A stretch of DNA of 64,000 nucleotides. Source: Patiria miniata (lineage: Eukaryota; Echinodermata; Asteroidea; Valvatida; Asterinidae). The stretch is from positions 31,051,334 to 31,115,333 of the forward strand of contig NW_024037074.1 of NCBI RefSeq assembly GCF_015706575.1, in the 5' to 3' direction. The notes under the pieces are model-generated. The model saw only the letters and a program-made list of their open reading frames with translations, did no database searches and was not told where the DNA came from. Shown here piece after piece: positions 54,558-64,000 of the stretch. A program made the position numbers and the translations under genes. The first letter of the stretch is position 1; each line of letters begins with the position of its first letter.

Positions 54558-54979
54558 CAGTGGAATGCCGCTATAACGAACATCGCATGATCCACAGAAA
54601 GTGTTAGTAATAACGATCGTTCGGTAAAGCGATTTTGAATCGCCGGTACGCTCTTTTGGCCAATAGTGAACTGCCATTTCTCACATCCTGCGGCTACACG
54701 AGGAGTCGTCACGAAACTTTAGCAACGGTGGTTTTCCCTTGTATTCCTTGGGGAAATAATAGCCATCCATCGCTCTTCAACATTCAAACATGACGTAACT
54801 ATGGGTGGTTTGATGTTCAGGAATTAAAGTGACCCAAATAGCATTTAATACATCCGGTAGATTTTTTGTTCTTCTGTTGACTTTTTTCAACAACAATGTT
54901 CGGTACGTTTTGTATATTAAAATCGGGAGCCACGGATGATGTTCGGTATAGCGGTGTTCGGTATAGCGGCGTACCACTG
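54558..54979. mobile_element. pogo/Tigger-like MITE
   Basis: CAGTGGAATGCCGCTATAAC...GGTATAGCGGCGTACCACTG flanked by TA. The CAGTGGAA.CCGCTATAACGAA end is characteristic of pogo-type Tc1/mariner elements. 422 bp, no transposase. Confidence 0.85.
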
Positions 54980-55329
54980 TATAGACCAATTCAGGCACGC
55001 TTTTAATTCTATCACAGAGGCCCCTTCAGTGGCCAAAGCGTTGTGCCGTTGTTCAGATAATCCATCATGGGGGAGTTGCTTTGTACAATAGCACACAGGC
55101 AAACAGTTTCTCCAATGATGAGTGCTGAGTGTATTGTGGGCTGATTTCTTCAGAAAATGAAACTAAATTAATTTGTGGGAAACAAATTTTTTTTATGGGA
55201 TGTCACACAAATTGATTAATGTTCACTAAAGTGTTGCTAGTACACAAGATACAAAATTGCAAATTTCTTAAGATGTTTCATAAGTTGGACTTTCCGTGCA
55301 TAAATTAGCATAGATTTAATCACAAAATG

Positions 55330-55830
55330 TCACACTTGTGCCAGGTCAAAATGTCACACACGTGACCACAGAACAATTCCCATTTAGTAAAACTAAAGCA
55401 GAGGATGTACATTGTTATGCATTCTGTAAATCACACAAGACTGTAAATACTGACACAATAAGTATGGGTGTGTGTGTCCTTAGAACTTAAGAGAAAAGCG
55501 TGAATTTCTGGTATGGGCCGGATAACATTTTAACGTCTGATGTCACACACGTGACCGAATTTGATGACCCCTCCTAATATTTTGACACAATTTGTGAAAG
55601 TAGAAACTATACTCTGAGGTAGGGAGTAAAAAGTACTAACCTGATGAATCAGTGAAAGTAATAATGAAGTTAAAGGATAAAGCTTCAAAAATCGGACAAG
55701 CCCAATTTTATGTCACACAGTGACCAAAGAATGGCCCCATGATGTACAATGTAGCAGTATTGTAAATGTAAATGTACAATGTACAATGTAGCAATGTATT
55801 TTATGTCACACAGTGACCAAAGAATGGCCC
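55330..55830. repeat. Cluster of TGTCACACA.GTGACC repeats
   Basis: Five spaced copies of a motif like ATGTCACACACGTGACC, the last two in a 90-bp direct duplication (55707-55870) with ATGTACAATGTAGCAGTATT. Confidence 0.6.
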
Positions 55831-57212
55831 AAGATGTACAATGTAGCAGTATTGTAAATGTACAATACTATGCATACTCTGTAATCATTCAGTATTTTTT
55901 TCTTTTGTAGATTTATTTATTTATATTTGTTATTGACATCCGAGGCAGGTGCATGAGAGTCTTCTGCAGATGCCATCATTTATTCATCGCATGACAGTAA
56001 ATGGCGCAGACTTATGTACTATGCAAAGCCTGAATTATTACTTTTGTGCGTCTACAATGTATCCCAAGGATTGATTTAGTGTATTAATCCCCTTGTCGCC
56101 TCATGCTTTTTTATTGACTTGAGCGTAGGTCTTCGTTTTCCCTCAGGGCAGGATGTTCTGATGACGGCGGGAAAACAAAATAACTACCCGCTACAGTAAA
56201 AGCGTCATATTGGGTTATATATGGATTAACAAATTAATCTGAATTTGGCAGCTAGCCAGACAGTTTCTGTAACACCTGTGTCCTGTAGTGAGACAATTTG
56301 CGTTAATTGGATTTAACGAGTTGGACCAGACTGTAATAATTAATGCCAGGCTTAATTGATGTTTATGCTGTTTTTTTTTTTGTGGGGTCAAAAACTCCAG
56401 TGTGCTGACAAGAGGGATTGATCATGTGAAGGTTTTCGTTTTGGTCTGAAGTTGATAAGGAATGCCTGGTGAAGTGTTAAAACCATGAGCTATATTAAAT
56501 TACTAGAGCACTAACTCGATGTACAAAGTAATGCCTGTTGGGCGCATCCATGTTTGTACACAAACCTATGGAAAACTCGAAATTTTGTACGGCTTTTGTA
56601 CAGCTATTTGCATATCTGCGTTTGTATTCCATACCGGTGCGTCATCGAAGCCAATACGTCCAATACCGAAACGCACGATCAGCAAATGAGCGTGTCATTT
56701 TGCTCTACGCAAACAGTGCAACGCGTGTGCGCGTCTCTCCGCTGCAGATGCTTTTCGCCGTGACGTTTTTTGAACCGTCATGACGCGCTTAAGTTGTTTG
56801 CGTATCTCATAATTGCGCGTTGCATTTAGAGTACAGGCACTTTTAAAATTCAATCCATCTATTTTGATTGTGTTTTACAAACACTCACATCAATTCAAAT
56901 GTCTGCACCCAGAGCGGCTTCAAAGCGTCTCTGCGCACAAGAATGAGGAGTTAGCGCTCTAGTAATTTAATATAGCTCTATGGTTAAAACACCTTGCCTT
57001 TAGTGTAAACGTGTCCTATTCATTTTTTTCCCCAGCAACAAAGTCTTACATCAAATTGTTTTGAATCCCGCCATTTTCTGGGTGGCTTTATGACAAAAAT
57101 AAACTCTCATTCTTTTTTTGTTCCTGTAACAAATTGTTGTGTTGTTTCTGTACAATACTACACAGACTAGTATATTTCATTTTACATGTGGATTCAAAAA
57201 CAATCTTCCTTC

Positions 57213-57460
57213 CTTAACCCTAACCCTGCTGAATCCAACAGGATCACATACCCGATGGAGCCTGTTGGATTTGAAGCAGTTAACCCATTGTGTGCATTCC
57301 TCATGCAAAATGTTGGATTCAGCTGGCAACTGGACCGCATTATAACGCATTGTTGGACTCCGTTGGATTCAGCAGACAACTGAAAATGAGGCACAGTGGA
57401 TTGAACAGGAAAGTCCGGTTGGACTCCGTTTAGCAGGGTAGTCCTGAGGAGGGGGTTTAG
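57213..57460. mobile_element. CTGCTGAATCCAACAGG repeat, copy 2
   Basis: Second copy, preceded by TTAACCCTAACCCT; same order of internal blocks. Confidence 0.75.
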
Positions 57461-57596
57461 GATGCTAGGTTTACACATTCCCGACTTATTGCCTTGAATA
57501 CCCCGATCCCTCCGGAATAAAAATTCTTTCTTTTTTTGAACCATGTTTTCCCTAATTTTGTCGATATTGACAAATTGGGGAACTGCCAACACATAT

Positions 57597-57668
57597 GACT
57601 GGATCAGCTCAGTTGGTAGAGCACCGGAACGGCAAACCGGAGATCACAGGTTCAAACCCGCTCCAGTC
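57597..57668 (+). repeat. tRNA-like sequence (anticodon GGC-like), copy 2
   Basis: 72 nt with a perfect 7-bp acceptor stem GACTGGA/TCCAGTC, D-stem GCTC/GAGC and anticodon arm CCGG/CCGG around ACGGCAA. C33 and a weak T-stem argue against a functional tRNA. Confidence 0.6.
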
Positions 57669-57794
57669 AATCTCTTTATTCAACTTTGAAAAAATATCAT
57701 TTGGCATTTTTCTTTTTAGCCTTTAGAATTAACCCTGGCACTTTGTTACATAGAAAAGCCTGTGAGTTGGCAACATGCCAGAAAATACATCATA

Positions 57795-58310
57795 TTTTAA
57801 AATGCAGTTTCCTTCAATCTCGTTTCCATGGGTCTCGCTGCGCCATGTTGTTTCCCATCGTTTCTTGCGCAATATCTTAACCCCTGGATTTGTCTAATTT
57901 AAATGTGTCAGAATATGACACATTTAAATTAGGACTGCAGTCAATGTATATAACGTGCGACGCCATCTTTAACATGTTGAAAGTTGTGTTTTTGAAGAAT
58001 TTGTCCTTTCAAACATAAGGTTCTGACGTTGCGTTAATCAAGGATTTGTATTATACCTCTTTCGTCCCTTTAAAACCGAAGATATAGGTTTTTTTAGGCG
58101 AAAAACAAGGCTGCCACAATCCATATCGTAAAGGCATCACGCAGTTTAAAAAAAAAAAGTTTGTACGTGGCGTGACGTGCAAAGCACGCGGGCGCATTAA
58201 TTATAATGAGTGTAATATGCTCTGATGAATAGCCAGTCAGCGTCGTTTACGTGTTCATCACGGCCAGGGGTTAGTGAAGGAACGCGCACGCGCCCATGGA
58301 GTCCAGGCTG
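57795..58310. repeat. Interspersed repeat, copy 2
   Basis: Inverted counterpart of 15600-16130. Contains an internal hairpin around TAATTTAAATGTGTCA near 57896-57930. Confidence 0.6.
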
Positions 58311-61300
58311 AGTTTCCTTTTACTCTACGTGTGCTAAATGTACCTCAATGATTCAGCATAGTGCATCAACCAATAAGCAATCCAATCATTGTTGGTCTCG
58401 GTTCTTAATTGGAGCCCATTACAAAGCTAACGAATCGTTACAATAAAAGCAAAATAAGAAAAAGCAATCCGTGAGTAGGCTATTATGGAACAATATCATG
58501 TGCAACGGGCGAACATAAAAGACAGTGTGATTATCTGACATATACAATAGACACGTCAATAAGACAATATCGGAGCTCTTCAGCTGCAATCAATAATTGA
58601 AGTTTGTATAGAAGAACAGACGTGTAGAAATTGTCAGAGAAAAAAAGGCTCTAGACATTAGCTTTATTGTTTTGTTTTCGATAGAGACAAGTTGGAAAGT
58701 CGAAGGACGTTTTTCAGGAGCCAGATATAATTACTTGGACCTTGCTAATATACAGTTGAAATGATTGGCCGATATTGAATAATCCTATAGATCCTTGTCT
58801 TCGATGGTAGCCTCAACACGGCATAAGCTTTTGAAATGTATTGAGAGTGGTTTAGCAAATTGGGTACTAACACCCCCCCACCCCAAGAAGAACAGGATTT
58901 TCATCATATCTTTTTGTATGAAATATTGTTTTTTTAGGGGGTTTAAATACAAATTTAGGTAGAACTGTGAGTTATTATTACGGGAATGAATGTGTGTTCG
59001 GGAGTTAACACTCTGTTTAAGACCGGTGGGAGTCTGGACGGGTGATAATTACCTGAGGCGTATTCATAAATCCTTTTCGGTCAAAAAAAACAAATCTCTT
59101 CGTTCCAAAAATCAAAACAGTTCAAAAACTAGACGTTGCCAACCATTTTGTTCAACAATTTTACTTCATGTTTTACGAAACACCCCTCTGACTATAATAT
59201 GGAATGCCCCTCCACAACTCGTTATCTTATAAGGACATTGGTGTTGGCGTGTGCGCGTCGCGCGTACTGCGCTGGGCTGGGCTGGTGTAAATTTCGGACC
59301 ATGAAGTACTGATTCACTGGTAGTATTGCGCATGAAACTTTAAAAGGCACCGGATTTCATGGGAGTCCAAATTTCATGTGACACGGGAAAAGTGTTTGAG
59401 ACCAGCTAGCCCTGTCTTTATCATCCGTTTAAGACCGGCCACGTGACGGGCTCTCGACCAATAGGAAAGCGTAAACTGTCTTAGGTATTTATGAATGATA
59501 TATTTCAGGGGGATATTTTGTTAGCATTTTGGCAGTTTTGGCAGTATTGTTTCAATTTTTGTCAACGAGTGGATCGCCAAAATGTCCTTATGAACTGTTT
59601 CTTTTTCAATTTCAATTATATCTATATACAGGTACAGGAATCTTATCTAATTGTGTCCTTTTCATAGGCAAATATTGATCAGAATAATGGAAAACTGCAT
59701 CTTTCAAAGATTTGTAAAATAATTGAGTAGTTCCTGACCAGTAGATTACCTTTTTTTTTGAAGGCCATTCACTGTGCCTTCCAGGCCTAATCTACCAACA
59801 TAAATGGCTAACCACGTCCACCATTATTCAGCGGACATAAAACTTGACAAACAACAAGCTTCTTGCAATAACATCTTCAACCGCTCTCCAGTTGCATCAA
59901 TTCTCCAGGTAGCCGCTTGAGTGAGCCCTGGCTCCCCCCCCCCCCTCCTTGACAAAAGCTGACATCTTTGTATCATTTCAAACGTCCCTCTTGATCAGGA
60001 GTATGTTGGCTTTTTATTTGGAATTAACCCCCCCCCCCCCTTGAATAAGAGGGTTGTTATCATCATAGTCGATGAGAACAGATTCTGTGGACCACCTGTC
60101 TCGGTCCGCTGCCACAATCTCTCCAATCCCATGGGTGGCCGTTGTCGCTCGCTGGATAAATTTGCGCTTGTCAATTTGCTGAGCAACCCCGACCCACTCC
60201 AGAGTCCCATGCCACAAGTGAAAGTACCTCCATTATCCAACAACATCTCTTAATCTGAAAGCCAATATCGGAAAATAAACGGGGTAAAAAAAAAAAAAAA
60301 AGCTGTTTGTCTGAGCTGTTGTCCAAGAATGTACCCCTCTAGATGTACCCCTTCAAGTATCCATCGTGTTCCTTTTGTGTGGCTGGAAGGGGAGGGGGTT
60401 GTGAGACAAACAACGTAATTGACTACTCTTTGCGGTTCCACCACCGGCCCTTAATTTCGGTCTGATTGCATCTTTTGATCGAGTGAAAAAACCCTACTTA
60501 ATGTCGGCCGTGATAGGCCTTTTATTATTGAAGAGCACGTCTTAAGCCTTACATGCATAAAACCGGTGGCAAAGAAAATCCTTGTTTACTTGCCGCACTT
60601 GTTACTCGGAGGAGCAGAGGCGGGATATAGATTGAGTGGATGCTGCCCTCGGGGGTTGGTGCATATTAATAAGATTGAACAGTGAAAGGTGCAAAAACAA
60701 GAAGGGAGCAATCCGTTTCTGGGTAGAAGAATGAGAGGAGCGATGTGGAGTTAAAAAGATCAACATGATCAACCCCAAAAAAGTTACGAAGAAAGAAACT
60801 GGTGGCGGATTTAAGACAAAACTTGTGCGCTTACGAGCTTGTGGGTTTGGTTTGAGAGTGGCAGCGTATTTGAGGATGTGTGACAAGGGGATTGCAGTGG
60901 AATTAATCACCTTTGCCAAGCCCCACCTCACTTAATACTTGTTTGTTTGTAGAAGGAGAAATTATCAATACCGCCCCTGATACTTTGTTCCGATTCTAAA
61001 AGGGATACCAAGTAAACGGCTTGATCCGTCGGCATTTTTCCCCTCGCGCTGCATTCCAGTGCTTTTATTCGCAGAGGTTTAGGCCTGGGGGTTACCGTGT
61101 TATTATTATGAAAGGGTGGCAAAAAAAAAAAGCAAGAAAACATCACTGATCAATTCAAGGCTTGGAGTAATTTGCCCGGTTTGGTCTGGGAAGCATCTTT
61201 TAGAGTAGGATAGACCATGTGTCGGAATCATAATTTTATTTCCTAGCAGTAGTCCCAGTTGAGCCGTCCTTTAAAATAATCCAGATTTTTTTTTCCCGGC

Positions 61301-62151
61301 CCGCTTTCTGTGATCTGTTCCATCTGTTTTGAAACTCCAGCAAACCCACAATTTTGAAACTGTAATAATGTGGTACCAGTGCTAGCGTTTCTTATTCCAC
61401 GTGGCGATTCTTTCAAACTGCCACCCAGTCTTTAAAACTTTGAGGGCAGTGTAGCCTTGGTCTAGGCGTTCGTCGTTATTCTTCCGTATGGTATTCGGCG
61501 GCATATCCTCGCCGTTCGCTGCTGACTGATCGCTTTCAGTGCATGAAAAATATGTCGCAAACAGCTACCAAAAAAAAAGGAAGTGGTTTCTGACACGTCC
61601 ACAAAAGGCGAACAGCTTGCAAATAATTTGATGACGTTGGGATTTACCAAGGTGTGATTGGACACTCCACATATTAGCCCCATCTATACTTATCTGTATT
61701 CGCAGATGAGGTCGTGCGCTAGAAATCCAGCACAAAATAAAGACAAACATAAGCTTTTGCCGACGATTGGACCAAGGGGTTCGATCGGATCCAAATGATT
61801 TGCGTAAAATAGTGGCTGCTTGAGGTCACTGTTCACACTGTATTTTTTTTACATGCACTGCATAGCGAAGATATGTTGACAATTACCGTATGGACAGATA
61901 ATGACGAATGCCTTGACCAAGGAAGGCTAAGGGCAGTACTGTTTGCTTACGAGGGGCCTTCTACAGAGAGCAGTGAAATGTGAATTCCGAAATGTGTGAA
62001 CACTGCCAAACTGGTTTTGAAACATGCACCTACAGTCTTTTACAAAATAAGACTTGTGTTTTTTAGTGTCCACCAGCCAACATAAACTCACTATAACCAT
62101 AAACCACTTAATAGCTTTTGCATTTTTGTCAGTAGCCATTATTCTGGCAAG

Positions 62152-62211
62152 GGATTAGGCTAAGTACTTGCTAATCTTCCCCCACATTAATCCTATAGGA
62201 ATTAGGGATTA
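62152..62211. promoter_or_regulatory. Cluster of bicoid/Otx-class homeodomain motifs
   Basis: Four TAATCY/GGATTA motifs within 60 bases (62152, 62172, 62188, 62206) in an otherwise repeat-free part of ARID3 intron 3. A possible enhancer; motif evidence only. Confidence 0.3.
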
Positions 62212-62701
62212 AAGAAGGGGGGGGGGGTATTCAGAGAGAGACCTCCCAAACACCAGCTGTGTGTGAATTAAGAGGACAACCATTAAAGAGCTAGTAATGA
62301 AGGTGATTATGACTTAATGGAGCTGTCCTGCCAACTTGCTAATCAGATTGGGTGTTGCTTGTGATCTTGCCAAAGTGGTGAGCAAAGTAGAGAGTGATAT
62401 GTTCTGGGTGGTATCATATTTACTAGAGAAAAGGGGTGTAATGTTTAGAACGCATCCTTGAGGTGGTTTTATTGCCTCGCTTTTGGCTGCAAATTTTTTT
62501 GAAAACCAGGCAGAAAAACCTAAAGTACCCCTGTTGTCTCCCCTCCCCCCCCCCGACAGCTACCCTCCCCCCCCCCCCCCCGACAGCTACCCTCCCCTTC
62601 CCCCCCCTTGCCCTCCCCCCACCACCTTGAGCCAAAGCTGTACCATAAACCTGCTGAATTATACTTAGCAATAGGGTTTTAAACATTTTGGGAAAAAAAA
62701 A

Positions 62702-63190
62702 CAGGGTGAGTCCAAAAAGGAAACCCAAATGGCGGGACCATTTTGTTCTGCATGTTGCACTTTCAAAATCTAGGATATGAAAGCCCAATTAATAAGCTTT
62801 CTTTTAGTACCAGAATCATTCAAATTGCTCATGTACTTTTCAAGTTACGGAATTTTGAACACAAACATCGTTTTAAAGTTATGTTCAAGGATCACAAAAA
62901 AAGGTGTGGGTTCTAAAAATGAAAACAATTCACACACATCCCTATGTGAATTGTTTTCGTTTTGCTGAAAGAACACTTACCTTTTTTTGTGATCCGTGTA
63001 CAGATCAGATCGGTGGTTGTGTTTAAAATTCCATAACTTGAAAAGTACAGGAGTGATTTGAATGATTCCTATACTAAAAGAAAGCTTATTAATTGGGCTT
63101 TCATAATCCTAGATTTTGAAAGTGCTACATGCAGAACTCATTAAAAAATTGGGTTTTCCATTTGGGTTTTTTTTTTTTTTACTCACCCTG
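62702..63190. mobile_element. 489-bp foldback element
   Basis: CAGGGTGAGT...ACTCACCCTG; arms of about 240 bases share TTAATAAGCTTTCTTTTAGTA and AAAGGTGT with moderate divergence. Confidence 0.8.
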
Positions 63191-63219
63191 TATGTAGAAT
63201 AATCACCCCTGTACACTAC

Positions 63220-63663
63220 TAGTGGTGGGAGAAAATCAGAGATTTCAAAATGCGGTTATCCAATTTTGTTTTCAAACCGAATAACGGTTATCTGATTTTA
63301 CTACAACCTCCCATTTGAGTTTACAGTCACGCCAACAAAAGTGACGAGTGAGGTGCCGCATGCAATGCCCTCCATGTTGAAAATAATGAGTGGGGACTCT
63401 CTGATCAGTTGAAATTGGCAAGCTAATGGGCTATTCATGAAGCAAGAAGACCTACTAGCAAGTAAATGCGAAACTGTACAATCCAAGAACTGGCATGGAG
63501 CAAATTGTGGATGTCCCAGTTGTTGTCCTCAGCTTGTGTCTCAAAAAAACTGGAAGGCTTTTATTTTAAGGTTAGTTTCAAATATCCGGTTTCTAAAATG
63601 CAAACCGAATGGTTGAATTCAAACCGAATTTTAAGTAAAATCTGGATTTTTATCCCACCACTA
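63220..63663. mobile_element. TAGTGGTGGGA TIR element
   Basis: Ends TAGTGGTGGGA and TCCCACCACTA, with AACCGAAT motifs near both. hAT-like ends but no clean 8-bp duplication. Confidence 0.6.
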
Positions 63664-63687
63664 CCCAGTACTGTACACAGCCTATAC

Positions 63688-64000
63688 GCCCCCCCCCCCC
63701 AAAAAGTATCCGGTTTCTGGTATGCGCGCGCGTCGCCGTAGCCATTCGCGTCGGCAAAAAGAAAAAGTTTCTTTTTCAATGAAAGATGATGTCTCAAAAC
63801 TGCCAAACTCACTGGTTTGACTGGAATCCTGCTGCTGCACAATTTTAACGTGTTTTTAGATGGGGTCACGATCCAGTATAAGCTTCATGTGGCCTCTCTG
63901 GACTCCCATATATTTTGCTCTCAATTTAGTTGGGCACCATTTGCAGTCATCAGCCAACATTTGAAGAAATAAAAAGTAAAAAAAAAAAAAAAAAAAAGTC
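63688..64000. mobile_element. Partial second copy of the 17128 element
   Basis: Shares TATCCGGTTTCTGGTATG and the internal CAAACTCACTGGTTTGACTG block with 17128-17510 in opposite orientation; cut off by the window edge. Confidence 0.75.

Larger units (their letters stand above)
52422..64000. other. ARID3-like intron 3 (incomplete)
   Basis: I looked for the next ARID exon here and did not find it. The region holds TIR elements, a tRNA-like sequence, direct repeats and a homeodomain-motif cluster, all listed separately; the remainder shows nothing I can assign. Confidence 0.5.

Noticed and set aside
60041..60253. Plus-strand ORF of 70 codons in ARID3 intron 3, considered as a missing exon
   Set aside because: Does not match ARID or REKLES sequence and lacks convincing flanking splice sites.

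Overview
This is a gene-sparse, repeat-rich metazoan chromosome window. Long GT-AG introns, tRNA-derived SINEs, many foldback/MITE elements and the protein affinities suggest a marine invertebrate deuterostome. An echinoderm is my best guess; a hemichordate or amphioxus is not excluded. Nothing indicates bacterial, plasmid or phage DNA.

Three protein-coding genes can be read. (1) About 2.9-30.7 kb, minus strand: a complete 22-coding-exon SLC12 cation-chloride cotransporter of the Na-K-2Cl (NKCC) type. It joins into one open frame of 1,091 residues and has the SPAK/OSR1 docking motif RFHV and the K+-site tyrosine that separates NKCC from NCC. (2) About 37.3-39.2 kb, minus strand: a two-exon gene for a 139-residue UPF0449 protein (C19orf25-like). 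(3) From 41.58 kb to beyond the right edge, plus strand: the 5' part of an ARID3/dead ringer transcription factor. Three coding exons are visible and the last one opens the ARID DNA-binding domain. The UPF0449 and ARID3 genes are divergent, with about 2.4 kb between their starts.

Layout: 1-2.9 kb is downstream of the transporter and holds one hAT-like element nested in another, each with a perfect 8-bp target duplication. 2.9-30.7 kb is the transporter, whose introns hold a LINE relic, a 38-bp minisatellite, four SINE copies, a 402-bp near-perfect palindrome and about a dozen TIR elements. 30.7-37.3 kb is intergenic and full of MITEs. 37.3-39.2 kb is the UPF0449 gene, whose intron is almost entirely transposon. 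39.2-41.6 kb is the divergent promoter region. 41.6-64 kb is ARID3 exons and very large introns, with further hAT-, pogo- and TTAA-type elements, tRNA-like repeats and one compact cluster of bicoid/Otx-class homeodomain motifs.

The three genes do not form a pathway: one is a membrane ion transporter, one a small uncharacterised coiled-coil protein and one a developmental regulator. I found no convincing undescribed gene system. What is unusual lies in the repeats: precisely bounded nested insertions with paralogous empty sites, mirrored subterminal arrays, long palindromes and several TTAA-flanked families. All identifications come from reading the sequence and remembered family features; no search was run.
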